From a virus: a stretch of DNA of 61,847 bases. Location of the stretch: IMG/VR virus record IMGVR_UViG_3300027499_000001, positions 1 through 61,847 of that record. One strand, written 5' to 3'. The notes under the pieces were generated by a model. It worked only from the letters and a program-made list of their open reading frames with translations. It had not been told where the DNA came from and did not search any database. This document shows positions 49,872 through 61,847 of the stretch, piece by piece (the stretch's first letter is position 1; each line of letters opens with the position of its first letter). The translations under genes and the position numbers were made by a program.

Positions 49872-50111
49872 TTAGCAGGCTGCTCCGCCTTTTTTGTAGC
49901 CCTTGGCCATCATGCCACCGCCCATTTTGCCAACGGGCTTGCCCATGGCCATGCGCTTGTGCTGATTGATGCCGCCTTTGTTGGCCATGCCACCTTTTTT
50001 CATCATCACGGGACCAGTAGTTTTACTGGGCTCGGACATCACTTTGTTTTTGGGGCCGCTTTCAACAGCACCGCCGCCACGAGTGGCGCAACCCATTCCT
50101 CTTCCAGCCAT
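49872..50111 (-). CDS. Small Lys/Met/Gly-rich protein
   Basis: 79 residues made of phrases such as MKKGGMANKGG and MAMGKPVGKMGGG. Part of a group of small basic proteins between the adaptors and the capsid. The double-glycine motif also occurs in virion proteins. Possibly internal or DNA-condensing. Confidence 0.65.
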   Translation of the reverse strand: MAGRGMGCATRGGGAVESGPKNKVMSEPSKTTGPVMMKKGGMANKGGINQHKRMAMGKPVGKMGGGMMAKGYKKGGAAC

Positions 50112-50112
50112 A

Positions 50113-50331
50113 TCAAGCTCCTTTTTTCATTGCACGGCCTTTAACGTCGGCCGTTTTACGTTTCACGGCACGACCCATCTTGTCGGCCATGTCAGAATCT
50201 TTCATCATCTTGCCGTCGGGCATCTTGTGCATGCCAACAGCGCCGCCTTTTTTCATTTTGCCGACGCCATCAGCAGCAAAAGCGGGCACTGATTTGCCGC
50301 CTTTTTTGACCATTTTCATGGGTGCTTTCAT
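50113..50331 (-). CDS. Small Lys/Met/Gly-rich protein
   Basis: 72 residues (MKMVKKGGKSV, GKMKKGGAVGMHKM, MKKGA at the end), related in composition to the preceding one. Start overlaps the upstream stop. No family. Confidence 0.65.
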   Translation of the reverse strand: MKAPMKMVKKGGKSVPAFAADGVGKMKKGGAVGMHKMPDGKMMKDSDMADKMGRAVKRKTADVKGRAMKKGA

Positions 50332-50579
50332 ATCATCCGTCCTTTTTGCATGTCATCGAGTTTTTGCTCGATGCGGTTGAACCTCTGATCCATGTGAACA
50401 ACGAGTTTCTCAACCCGATCGTCCACTTCCTTGCGGGTGATGTGGTCCCTGGCAACCTCTTCGCGGGTGCGGTTCAGCAAAATGCTAAGCCGCGACAGCT
50501 CATCGAACTTGCCTTTAAGAAGAAAGCCCATGAGACCCACCACAGCGGTTAAGACTATGTTCCATACCATCATCTCCAT
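50328..50579 (-). CDS. Membrane-anchored coiled-coil protein
   Basis: 83 residues with an N-terminal membrane helix (VWNIVLTAVVGLMGFLL) and a C-terminal coiled coil (VDDRVEKLVVHMDQRFNRIEQKLDDM). Resembles small phage membrane proteins near lysis or structural regions. Confidence 0.7.
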   Translation of the reverse strand: MEMMVWNIVLTAVVGLMGFLLKGKFDELSRLSILLNRTREEVARDHITRKEVDDRVEKLVVHMDQRFNRIEQKLDDMQKGRMI

Positions 50580-50867
50580 TTAGCATCTCCAGCGTTTACG
50601 AGCCTGGCGAAGTCTGCTGTCGGGGTCCTTGGCAGCTTCTGGGAACTGTTTCATCTGCCCTTCGGAGCGCGCGCAGTACGATGCACGGCGCTTGGCCTCT
50701 GCCGCAGAGGGCTTGGCCGAGGTCACAGCTGTTTTCAGCTTGCTTCCAGGGTTTGCCTTGCGGTAGGCTTCCACGCCTTTTTTGGTCATGCCGGCACCGG
50801 CCTTGGTCGGGCGGAAATTACCGCTCTTAACCGAGGTTTTAATGCCCATGCCCTTTTTGGTTGCCAT
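50580..50867 (-). CDS. DUF6321-like basic phage protein
   Basis: 95 residues. TKKGVEAYRKANPGSKLKTAV ... RASYCARSEGQMK ... DPDSRLRQARKRWRC matches the small basic family seen in aquatic podoviruses and cyanophages. Function unknown, probably virion-associated. Confidence 0.8.
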   Translation of the reverse strand: MATKKGMGIKTSVKSGNFRPTKAGAGMTKKGVEAYRKANPGSKLKTAVTSAKPSAAEAKRRASYCARSEGQMKQFPEAAKDPDSRLRQARKRWRC

Positions 50868-51166
50868 TACGCAGCCGCTCCGCCTTCGAACAGCAGCGTC
50901 ACACTGGTCACTTCGGCCGAGCCAAAAGTGATGTAGATGCCATCTTCAAACAGAATACCCATGTCTGGGATCAGCAGGTCTTGCGAACCGGCAGCGGCGG
51001 GGGTCACCAAAGACAAACGGGTCGTGCCGCTGCTGCCGCCATCCTTGAGGACGAGGGTAGAAGCGGTGGCCGTGTTTGTGAAATAGACCCCCAGCAGACG
51101 TGTGCGGCCAGAGACGGCCGCCGCAGACGACGTCTTCTGTACCGACTTAATGTTGCTGAAGCTCAT
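50867..51166 (-). CDS. Small beta-rich structural protein
   Basis: 99 residues, Ser/Thr/Gly-rich strands (LLGVYFTNTATASTLVLKDGG). Likely a decoration protein. It overlaps the next start by one base. Confidence 0.65.
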   Translation of the reverse strand: MSFSNIKSVQKTSSAAAVSGRTRLLGVYFTNTATASTLVLKDGGSSGTTRLSLVTPAAAGSQDLLIPDMGILFEDGIYITFGSAEVTSVTLLFEGGAAA

Positions 51167-51178
51167 GGCGGCTCCCTA

Positions 51179-51640
51179 TTAAGCAGTGCGTGTGAACGCG
51201 TACGCTGTGGCACTGGAGAACATGAGGGTAAATCGTGCCAAACCGGTAGCACCGGAAGCCACAGTCAAGTCACCAAAAGAGCCAGCGGTGTCTGCAGCAG
51301 CAGTAGACAAAATCGCATTTGTGTTCACAGCAATGGTCACAGTGTTTGCACCTGCAGTGTTGTCAACGTACAAATCAAACACAGTGCCGCGTGCCGCGCC
51401 AATGGCAGCGCCAAGAGCCGTGCCTGTTGGCAGTGTGATGGTGGTGGCAGCGGCCGAAGTGGATGTGATGTAGCCGGTGGCAACTTCAGCAGCAGTAGCC
51501 GTAGCAGTTGCGTTGATCGCGGAAGTTGTGGCGTGGGTGATTCTTGCGGTGCCTGCAATATTGCCTGTGATATTGCCTATCAAAGCGCCAATAAAGCCGT
51601 TTTGAGATGTGACTGGTCCGGAGAAGGTGGTATTTGCCAT
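51179..51640 (-). CDS. Ala/Thr-rich structural protein
   Basis: 153 residues with Ala/Thr-rich shaft-like strands (TATATAAEVATGYITSTSAAATTITLP). Likely a decoration or fibre protein. GTAAGGA upstream of the start. It is the first gene after the capsid terminator. Confidence 0.65.
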   Translation of the reverse strand: MANTTFSGPVTSQNGFIGALIGNITGNIAGTARITHATTSAINATATATAAEVATGYITSTSAAATTITLPTGTALGAAIGAARGTVFDLYVDNTAGANTVTIAVNTNAILSTAAADTAGSFGDLTVASGATGLARFTLMFSSATAYAFTRTA

Positions 51641-51754
51641 GGTATGTTCCTTACATGCAAGTTAGGCACATCCGTCTGCATGTCGTCAGCCGGGACTGTC
51701 AGATGTGCCGGAAAAGCCCGGAATGGGCTCAATATAACCTATTTGCAAGAAAAG

Positions 51755-51779
51755 AAAAAGGGGCACAAGGCCCCTTTTT
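51755..51779. terminator. Intrinsic terminator after the capsid gene
   Basis: GGGGC/GCCCC stem with a 5-base loop, flanked by A5 and T5. It lies 18 bases past the capsid stop and would cut most late transcripts there, keeping capsid expression high relative to downstream tail genes. Confidence 0.85.
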
Positions 51780-51796
51780 CTCGTTTTTCCAACCGC

Positions 51797-52705
51797 TTAT
51801 GCAGCGCCGGGAGAACCGAAGATGCCGCGTGGGTCGCTGAAGCCGAAGCTGTAGCGCTCACGAGCCTTGTAACGGACGTTGCCGGTGTCGAAGTCGCCTT
51901 CAAAACCTGTCTTCAAGGGCACGCGCTCGAACATCTTCATGCCGTTAGGAGCGTCAGTCTTGATGAAGAACGCGTCTGGGTCGGTCAGGAAGTTGTTGAC
52001 GGTGTAGCCCTGAGAGACCATGCCCATGTTGCGGATCGAGTTGATGTCGTTGTCTGCAGTACCAGGACGCAGAGTGGACTTCAAAATACGATCAGCAGTG
52101 AACTGCAGCTCTTTGGGGATGATCAACTTCAGGCCCTGAACAGCGATCTTCAAACCACGTTCGTCGGTGAACGCTTGGATGTCGATCAGAGCTTGTTCCA
52201 AGGAAGTCTCGGACAAGTCAGCGGCTGTTGCCAGGGTGTTGGACAGGTTAGGACCCTGCAGTGTGGGGTGCGAGGTGGAGCACAGAACCACGCCGTCGCC
52301 ACCGATGGAGGTGGTGAAAGCGCCGTTCAGCACGGCCGCAGCCTTGATCTGCTTGGTCTGAGCCATCGAGCGGGCCAGGGCCTTGGTGTAGCGGGCCGAC
52401 AGACGGTCGTAGAGGTTGTCCTCAACGGCTTCTTCGGTCAGCGAGAACGCCAGGGCGATGGTCTCGTGGGTGTAACGAGCTGTGTAGACTTCCTGCGCCT
52501 GGTCGTATGCAACGCCAGCGCCTTCGGTCTTCACAGGGGCTTCACCAAAACCCGATTCCATCACTTCCTCTTCAAACGCGCGGTCCGAAGATTCGATGGT
52601 GTAAATCTGAGTGTGTTGGTTCTCGTAGTTTTTGTACTCAAGGCCGAACAGAGCGTTGAGACCTGGCTCAAGTTCCTTGACCAGTTGTGCGCGTGAAATT
52701 GCCAT
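51797..52705 (-). CDS. Major capsid protein
   Basis: 302 residues. Features fit an HK97-fold capsid: long helical N-terminal arm, a central A-domain (LKIAVQGLKLIIPKELQFTADRIL), and a C-terminal strand-rich part (KTGFEGDFDTGNVRYKARERYSFGF). AAGGAG upstream of ATG. Position after the scaffold and before a terminator fits high expression. The closest family by eye is that of aquatic podovirus capsids. Confidence 0.85.
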   Translation of the reverse strand: MAISRAQLVKELEPGLNALFGLEYKNYENQHTQIYTIESSDRAFEEEVMESGFGEAPVKTEGAGVAYDQAQEVYTARYTHETIALAFSLTEEAVEDNLYDRLSARYTKALARSMAQTKQIKAAAVLNGAFTTSIGGDGVVLCSTSHPTLQGPNLSNTLATAADLSETSLEQALIDIQAFTDERGLKIAVQGLKLIIPKELQFTADRILKSTLRPGTADNDINSIRNMGMVSQGYTVNNFLTDPDAFFIKTDAPNGMKMFERVPLKTGFEGDFDTGNVRYKARERYSFGFSDPRGIFGSPGAA

Positions 52706-52707
52706 GA

Positions 52708-53289
52708 TTAAGCTCCTTGACCTGCAACACCAGCACTGCCGTACAGGTGTTCATTGATTTTCACTACCACCACGGCATTGGTGCCAAAAGAATTGCCTGG
52801 TACGTCAAACAGACCAACAATCTTCAGGTTCAGTGCAGCAGTTTTTGCGATAGTGGACGAGTCCAGTTCCATGGTGGAAACACCGGTAGTGGTGCTGCCG
52901 CCAGTGCCCACGACGTCAGCGTTAAAGCCGACTTGGGTCTGGGCCACGGACTCATCTACCTGGATCAAGAACAGCTGAGCTGGATCGTCGATCACGTCGG
53001 CAACGATCTTGCCAGCGGTGATGTTGACCGAACCAGGGTAGTAGTTCTTCCAAGTGGGTTTGCCTGTGGTGGGGTCAATGTAGTTGCAGCCGTTAAACAC
53101 GCCGACAGCTGCGGTGTGGGTGGCGGGTGCGAACTTGACCAAGTAGCCATCATAAATGGTGACGAGGTCGCCTTGGTAAATTGCTCCGGACTGGTTATCA
53201 GCAATTTCGTAGCCGTACTGAGCTTGAGCACCAGTGGCCGAGAGATTGCCCATAGGACGCAGACCGAAGGCTTTGTCGATGTTAGCCAT
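52708..53289 (-). CDS. Capsid decoration or vertex protein
   Basis: 193 residues, beta-rich, starting MANIDKAFGLRPMGNLSATGA. Such proteins directly upstream of the capsid gene are typical decorators in podoviruses. It is 2 bases from the capsid start region, AAGGA upstream. Confidence 0.7.
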   Translation of the reverse strand: MANIDKAFGLRPMGNLSATGAQAQYGYEIADNQSGAIYQGDLVTIYDGYLVKFAPATHTAAVGVFNGCNYIDPTTGKPTWKNYYPGSVNITAGKIVADVIDDPAQLFLIQVDESVAQTQVGFNADVVGTGGSTTTGVSTMELDSSTIAKTAALNLKIVGLFDVPGNSFGTNAVVVVKINEHLYGSAGVAGQGA

Positions 53290-53318
53290 TTGTCATTTCC
53301 TTAAAAAGATGAATTTCG

Positions 53319-53798
53319 TCAGCTCTTAGTGGAGCCGCCGAACGATACGCGGGACTGGCGAGTCGGACGCTGAATAGTCATGCTGTTGTGAGCATTGGCC
53401 TTCATCAGTTCGTTATCAGCCGCCTGCAGTTGGTCATTCGCTCGATCGCGGTAATACGCATTGCGCTCTGCAACTGTCTCATTTGGAATACGGGCTAGAA
53501 GAAGACCTCCCACGCTGATCACGCCAGCATGTCGGCCATCGTCTACTGTTGGGACGTGATAGTCGGGGTACTCGTCCCCACGAACCAGCTCATACCCCTC
53601 ACGGAGCTTTCCAGAGATGTTCGTGCGGTCGTCAAAACCACCGGCTTCAGCTCGAATCCAACGGTGCTTGTATCCAGGAGGCGCAGGAGGCGCATCCAGA
53701 CGTGAAGGAGGTGCCCAAGGCTTACGTCGCGCATCTTTCTCCCGGGATTCGGCCCCACGAGAAGTGCGATTGAGGGTAGGTAATTTAACGTCTGACAT
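53319..53798 (-). CDS. Conserved head-region protein
   Basis: 159 residues. Basic N-terminus (SRGAESREKDARRKPWAPPSRL) followed by RWIRAEAGGFDDRTNISGKLREGYELVR, a pattern common in head regions of aquatic podoviruses. Function unknown. Confidence 0.75.
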   Translation of the reverse strand: MSDVKLPTLNRTSRGAESREKDARRKPWAPPSRLDAPPAPPGYKHRWIRAEAGGFDDRTNISGKLREGYELVRGDEYPDYHVPTVDDGRHAGVISVGGLLLARIPNETVAERNAYYRDRANDQLQAADNELMKANAHNSMTIQRPTRQSRVSFGGSTKS

Positions 53799-53801
53799 GG
53801 T

Positions 53802-54725
53802 TCAATCCTTTACGTATTTAGCGTATTCCTCAAGAGGAACACCTAATCTTTTGGCAATTGCAACTTGACTTGGGGTCAGTTTGACAGTGCGGCGTGCGTT
53901 GTTAATACCCGATGATCGGGATGCAGGTGCCACCGTTTGCACGTTTCGGGTGGCTCTGTTAGTTTGCGCTTCGGCAGACCTTCCCAGTTTTTGAGGGAAG
54001 GCCTGTTTTAGGCGGTTGTCTAGTTCATCATAATACTCATTGCTCGCGGGGTCAAATCCCTCCACTTGGATAAGTTGACGGTGTATGCCCCACGCAGCAT
54101 GAGTCATGGCGGTATCTCGGCCGTACCAAGGATTGCGTTCGGCCCAATCCTCTACTCGAGGATCAATCTCCTGCTGCACTTGCGCCTGTGGCTGCTGTGC
54201 GGCCTGTTGAGCGGCAACTTGCTGCTGGTAGTTCCACTCCTGTTGCTGCTGTTCCCGCTGTTGCGTAGCAGCTGTGACCTGGCTTTGCTCAAAAGTCAAC
54301 GCTGATAGACGCTGTTGCGCATCCGTCTCAGTATCAATGTCGCCCTCTTCTCGAGCCTTGCGAATGATCTGCTTAAGTGCGACTACTTGCGTCTGAATGC
54401 GGCCATTGGCCTCGCCCAGCCGCTCACTGTCCACGGACATGTACTGCTGCTCAAGCTGCGTGGCACGTGCTTGGACATTCTTGGCGTACTCCAACGCCGC
54501 CTGTTCGCGGCGCTGAGTCTCGCGCAGGCGCGCGGTCAACTTGTCGATGCGTTTTTTGACGCCCTCGCTGTACTGATCCAGCTCGCTGCTTGTTTGGGCA
54601 GTAGAGGTCTGTTCTACAAGAGGCGCTTCCGGTTTGTCCAGCACTTCAGCAGCACCGTCCTCCCCAATGGATACAGTGGCCGGACTCTCGTCCTCGCCTA
54701 CTTTAAATTGCAGCTCGTCATTCAT
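53802..54725 (-). CDS. Scaffolding-like coiled-coil protein
   Basis: 307 residues. Acidic N-terminus, long Gln/Glu/Arg helices (IDKLTARLRETQRREQAALEYAKNVQ), and a basic C-terminus (RRTVKLTPSQVAIAKRLG), the usual scaffold layout. Location before the capsid fits. It would guide prohead assembly and be lost or degraded. Confidence 0.8.
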   Translation of the reverse strand: MNDELQFKVGEDESPATVSIGEDGAAEVLDKPEAPLVEQTSTAQTSSELDQYSEGVKKRIDKLTARLRETQRREQAALEYAKNVQARATQLEQQYMSVDSERLGEANGRIQTQVVALKQIIRKAREEGDIDTETDAQQRLSALTFEQSQVTAATQQREQQQQEWNYQQQVAAQQAAQQPQAQVQQEIDPRVEDWAERNPWYGRDTAMTHAAWGIHRQLIQVEGFDPASNEYYDELDNRLKQAFPQKLGRSAEAQTNRATRNVQTVAPASRSSGINNARRTVKLTPSQVAIAKRLGVPLEEYAKYVKD

Positions 54726-54737
54726 GCTTTTGCTCCT

Positions 54738-55208
54738 TTACATGTGCAGAATATCTTCAGGACTGTTTACGACAGCCAACACTTCGTCGTCATTCAACAA
54801 ACGAATCTCACCCCCGTCGATTGGGATGCGAGCACCCGCATATCGGCCGAAAATGATCCAGTCACCTGCCTTGCACCACGGGCCGTTTGGAAATTTACTT
54901 CCGTCGGCGTAGGCAAGGTCCCCCACTTTCAAAACATACCCGCACGTGGTGCCAAGCTGTGTCTTGCGCTGCGTTTCCTCGGCCAAGACGATGCCGCCTT
55001 TGGTCTTTTCCGCGCCGCGATAGGGGAGGATGGCAATGCGCCACCCAGAGGGTGTTGGAATGGTGTCGATGACCGACTGTTCGAGCTTTTCCGGATCAAA
55101 TCCGAGCTCGGTGTAGGCGTCTTCAAGAGCAGGCGGCTTGTTGGCTGCCTCCTCGGCCCACTTACGCTCTAAGGCGGTCATGTTGATTTCAGGGATTGCG
55201 GTTTCCAT
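54738..55208 (-). CDS. groES: GroES-like co-chaperonin
   Basis: 156 residues from the ATG at 55208. After a 50-residue extension, residues match GroES: SGWRIAILPYRG, the mobile loop EKTKGGIVLAEETQRKTQ, then GDWIIFGRYAG and LLNDDEVLAVV. The mobile loop contacts GroEL. T4 gp31 does the same for capsid folding. Within the capsid operon it probably adapts host GroEL to fold this capsid. The extension is unlike host GroES, which is about 97 residues. Confidence 0.9.
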   Translation of the reverse strand: METAIPEINMTALERKWAEEAANKPPALEDAYTELGFDPEKLEQSVIDTIPTPSGWRIAILPYRGAEKTKGGIVLAEETQRKTQLGTTCGYVLKVGDLAYADGSKFPNGPWCKAGDWIIFGRYAGARIPIDGGEIRLLNDDEVLAVVNSPEDILHM

Positions 55209-55218
55209 GGTCTTCCTT

Positions 55219-55434
55219 TCACTTGAGAAAATCGTCGACATCGTCAGTTACTTTTTTGAGCAACTCTTTCACGGAGTCTTCAACCATTCTCAAACCCTCA
55301 AGGCGACCCATCATGAAGCGATAGCGCTCCATGTCTGTGATGGTTCCGTTCAGGACAATCTGTTTGGATTGATCCTGGAGTTTCCTGATTTCCTTCAGAA
55401 CTGCTTCTGCAAATTCAAGCATGGTGGTTTCCAT
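55219..55434 (-). CDS. Small helical protein of unknown function
   Basis: 71 residues, all helical (EFAEAVLKEIRKLQDQSKQIV ... LEGLRMVEDSVKELLKKVTD). The start at 55434 has no clear ribosome site; the ATG at 55422 is an alternative. Located in the head operon, possibly an assembly cofactor. Confidence 0.6.
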   Translation of the reverse strand: METTMLEFAEAVLKEIRKLQDQSKQIVLNGTITDMERYRFMMGRLEGLRMVEDSVKELLKKVTDDVDDFLK

Positions 55435-55481
55435 GAAAAGCAGGCGGCTTAAAGCCCCGCCCGATAGCGTTCACTGACATT

Positions 55482-55631
55482 TCAGTATATCTTAACCGGG
55501 CGGTTGCCGTCTCGTTTCTTGACAATCATGCTAGGGCCTTGCACGCCCGGGGGCGTTTTTGGCATACCAGGCTTGACGCCCTTGGGTTGCTTGGTCTTCC
55601 CTGGCTTGAGTGGAATCTCTTTAAGCGGCAT
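55482..55631 (-). CDS. 49-residue basic proline-rich protein
   Basis: ATG at 55631 with GGAGG 5 bases upstream, overlapping the portal stop by 11 bases. Basic and Pro-rich (LKPGKTKQPKGVKPGMPKTPPG). It is typical of small basic proteins near portals. Function unknown. Confidence 0.7.
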   Translation of the reverse strand: MPLKEIPLKPGKTKQPKGVKPGMPKTPPGVQGPSMIVKKRDGNRPVKIY

Positions 55632-57960
55632 ATTGGCCTCCGGGCTGATTAAGCTTAGCCTGCTGCAGTTGCAGCTTCTGGCGGTTAATTTGCATGTTCT
55701 CTTGCTGCTTTTGTTGATCCAAAGTCAGGCGCTGCTGGTCAATAGCAATCTTGGCTTGGTCATTTTGGGCACGTTGTTGAATCTCAGCCTCTTTGAGCTT
55801 GACCAACGGATCAGGTCCCTCGTCGCCCCCAGCCAGTGTCTCCTGCATTGTGCGAACTTCTTGCATATACACCGCGATCTTAATCGCAACCATGCCTTCC
55901 TTCTGGATAGCAGACACCATTTGATCTGGATCGGTGCCATAAGTCTTGAACAACTCGGCTTCCACGTCTTCCTCCGCTTTCAAGCGAACATGATCCAAAA
56001 TGTGCTTCTGCAATTCCGCCGCTGCCATTGGGTTGGCATGCAGGATGGGCGACAGGCCCATCATCAGGTGCGTTGCGATGTGCGCGTCGTGCTGTTGTCC
56101 GGCAAAGGCCTTGAGCTTCATCCCGTTGAGCACGTCACTGTTCTCCGACGCTGGGTCGCGAGGCGAATTGGTGTTCTGTGCCAACAGCACGCCGTCGATG
56201 TCGCGGATGTTGAGCGCTGCATACATGCGGTAGTAGGCCTCGTACATGTTGTGCATGTTTGGAGCGCTTTGGGCCAACTGCAACTGCATCTGCGCGATTT
56301 GAATACGCTGTGCGGAGCTAAAAATGTTAGGGTCAGCAACAGGCTGCACGCTGACCATGGTGTTGAAGTCCGCCTTCTTGATCTTGCGGCTGGCGCCGGG
56401 GACCTCGTAGGGGTACTCGTCAGGCATGTACTCGCCAAACCCCTCAAACAGCAGGCGGAACTCCAACGTCTGTGCGTAATGCAGTCGTTTGTGGATGCTG
56501 GACATGACCATGGAGCCGCGCTCGAGCAGTGCCAAGGTCGTTCCCACCTGTGCGTACTGGTTGCCGTCGCCCACCTGCATGTCTGCAGTACTGGACAAGC
56601 GCTTACCAGAGTCAACCAGGAAGCCCATCAGCGCAAACAGCACCTGGCTAGGCTCTTTGTACGGCAATGGCAGCAGCGAAGCAGAAAGTTCCGCACCACC
56701 GGCGTCAATGTCTCGCCATTCACCCGGTTGGATGGGGTCGGAGTCGTCCGCGATCCGTGCTCCTTTGGCTTTGAAGCCTGCAGGCAGGTTGGCGAGCGTT
56801 CCGGCGTCAATCAACTGGCGCAAAGCGCTTGTTGCGGCCTTGCCGAGGCCCCCGATGAGGTGCACAAAGCCCAAACCATAGGCTCCAGGGCCTTCGACAA
56901 GCACGTAGTGCACGTAATAGTTGCGTCGCAGGCGCTTTTCGTCGTTTTCTTTCCAATTTCGACGGATTCCGACGACTTTTAAGCTGTCTTCTACCAGTGT
57001 GACGACGTATGGGAGCTTCACACCTGTTGGTTTGCCGTCTTCGTCCGTATCTTCAAAGCCTGGAATGTCTAAATCGACCAGTTGCTCCAGCAAAAACACC
57101 TCGCCCACGTCCGTGGTGGGCTGAATGCCGGTGATTTTGTCCACTGCGGCCTGAATTTGGCTTGGATCGGTAGGCGTAGCATACGTATCCGCCACCACAT
57201 CCAGGTATTCGCCGGCCACCGCGCGTTTTTTGTACTCGTTGGAGTCCATTGCGATGCGGTGCGTGAGCCGTGGGCACTGGGACACGACGCTTGAGCCGTT
57301 GTACGGGATGTAAACGTCGTCTGCCAGGCACAATTTGGACACCATGCGGCCCAATTGGTAGTCGTAGTAGACCTTCTTGAAGGTCGACCCACCGTAGCCA
57401 GTGTAGAAAAGCTGCTGGTCGAACTCCGGCGTGTACTCTTCCATCACCGTGGTGATCTGGTAGTTCATGAAATCCTGCACGCGACCGGCTTGCTGGAACT
57501 TTTCCACCGTTTCCTTGCCCATGATCTGGCTGCGAACAGGGCCGCCAGCGGGCATGAGCTCCTTAAAAGCCTGTGCCTGGAACTGGATGATGGCTTCAGT
57601 CAGCATGGGGTGCGTTGCACCGGCCGCGCCACGGAAGGGTTTGGTGCGCTCTTCCATGCGAAAGCCCAAAAGGTCCAGGCCCTTGGCGTACATGGACTCC
57701 CAGTCGGAGCGCGAGCCCTTGTCAGCTTCGAACAAGGCTGATACTTCAAGGCCCACGCCGACCAATTCGTCCGGGTCAATGACCTCCGCCAGGTTGGCGT
57801 AGAAGTCTACTTCCTCGGCGTCCTTCTCGCCCATCTCCACAGTGGCACCGCCATCCTCTTCGATGATGATTTCGATGTCGGACTGAGGCGCTGGAATGCC
57901 CCCGCCGCCGATGACCACCTCGAGCATGGGCAGTTGGTTCATTGCTTTTTCGATTGCCAT
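55621..57960 (-). CDS. Portal protein (P22 gp1-like)
   Basis: 779 residues, large as in P22-type portals. It has the segments FGRVQDFMNYQ-like (GRVQDFMNYQITTVMEEY), YTGYGGSTFKKVYYD, and a Gln-rich helical C-terminal barrel (LDQQKQQENMQINRQKLQLQ). A dodecameric ring forms the packaging channel. GTAAGGA 6 bases before ATG. It comes directly after the giant repeat gene in transcription order. Confidence 0.93.
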   Translation of the reverse strand: MAIEKAMNQLPMLEVVIGGGGIPAPQSDIEIIIEEDGGATVEMGEKDAEEVDFYANLAEVIDPDELVGVGLEVSALFEADKGSRSDWESMYAKGLDLLGFRMEERTKPFRGAAGATHPMLTEAIIQFQAQAFKELMPAGGPVRSQIMGKETVEKFQQAGRVQDFMNYQITTVMEEYTPEFDQQLFYTGYGGSTFKKVYYDYQLGRMVSKLCLADDVYIPYNGSSVVSQCPRLTHRIAMDSNEYKKRAVAGEYLDVVADTYATPTDPSQIQAAVDKITGIQPTTDVGEVFLLEQLVDLDIPGFEDTDEDGKPTGVKLPYVVTLVEDSLKVVGIRRNWKENDEKRLRRNYYVHYVLVEGPGAYGLGFVHLIGGLGKAATSALRQLIDAGTLANLPAGFKAKGARIADDSDPIQPGEWRDIDAGGAELSASLLPLPYKEPSQVLFALMGFLVDSGKRLSSTADMQVGDGNQYAQVGTTLALLERGSMVMSSIHKRLHYAQTLEFRLLFEGFGEYMPDEYPYEVPGASRKIKKADFNTMVSVQPVADPNIFSSAQRIQIAQMQLQLAQSAPNMHNMYEAYYRMYAALNIRDIDGVLLAQNTNSPRDPASENSDVLNGMKLKAFAGQQHDAHIATHLMMGLSPILHANPMAAAELQKHILDHVRLKAEEDVEAELFKTYGTDPDQMVSAIQKEGMVAIKIAVYMQEVRTMQETLAGGDEGPDPLVKLKEAEIQQRAQNDQAKIAIDQQRLTLDQQKQQENMQINRQKLQLQQAKLNQPGGQYAA

Positions 57961-58017
57961 GTGTGTTCCTTACGCTTGCAGCTGTATATTATTCAACAAA
58001 TCAACTGTCGACGTGGT

Positions 58018-61847
<3,830 letters not shown>

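Noticed and set aside
50861-52696. 611-codon open frame on the plus strand
   Set aside because: Antisense of the capsid gene and its neighbour; Cys/Ser/Arg-rich composition typical of shadows.
55504-56982. 492-codon open frame on the plus strand
   Set aside because: Antisense of the portal gene; Leu/His-rich, no family.

Overview
The window is very probably a complete genome of a tailed double-stranded DNA phage with a short, podovirus-like tail. Evidence: large and small terminase subunits, a P22-type portal, a scaffold-like coiled coil, an HK97-fold-like major capsid protein, gp4-like and gp6-like head-tail adaptors, a beta-propeller tail hub, glycine- and glutamine-rich proteins of the internal-virion type, a lysis cassette and a phage replisome. 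I see no tape measure, sheath or baseplate set. I recognised no RNA polymerase, integrase, CI-like repressor or tRNA, so transcription probably depends on host sigma-70. The host is most likely a Burkholderiales or similar freshwater proteobacterium; this is inferred from the style of the accessory proteins and is not proven. The first 116 and last 116 bases are identical and lie inside a 54-bp tandem repeat. Collapsing that overlap keeps one giant gene in frame across the ends, so the map is circular or circularly permuted.

Layout. (1) Positions 513 to 1, then 61847 to 58018, minus strand: a giant proline-rich repeat protein, lying between the large terminase (551-2014) and the portal (55621-57960). 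(2) 2015-2601: a divergent noncoding region with phased TTGAC repeats, a near-perfect bacterial parS site (2106-2121) and degenerate heptamer repeats. (3) 2602-6581, plus strand: an AT-richer operon of 17 small overlapping genes, many joined by the same start-stop cassette, ending at a bidirectional terminator (6608-6632). (4) 16630 down to 6644, minus strand: a dense block of about 35 small early genes including DUF2591, a PD-(D/E)XK nuclease, the small terminase and a DUF6378-like protein. (5) 23439 down to 16744, minus strand: replication genes (ssDNA-binding candidate, AEP primase, UvrD-like helicase, family A DNA polymerase). (6) 23524-25670, plus strand: SNF2-type helicase and RecB-like nuclease, reading convergently into the end of the late operon. 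(7) 57960 down to 25621, minus strand: the late operon, running portal, GroES, scaffold, decoration protein, capsid, terminator, adaptors, tail fibres with a sulfation cassette, lysis genes, tail hub and four very large internal or tail proteins.

How it works together. The early plus operon and early minus block probably reprogramme the host. The AEP primase, PolA, two helicases, two nucleases and ssDNA-binding candidate make up the replisome. The late operon builds the particle with its own GroES-like co-chaperonin. The main oddities are the parS-like site in a phage with no visible ParB, the giant multi-class tandem-repeat gene, a sulfotransferase plus kinase-nucleotidyltransferase pair sandwiched between duplicated fibre genes, a Lys/Arg-x-Gly-Gly motif recurring across virion proteins, and a dispersed heptamer repeat family.
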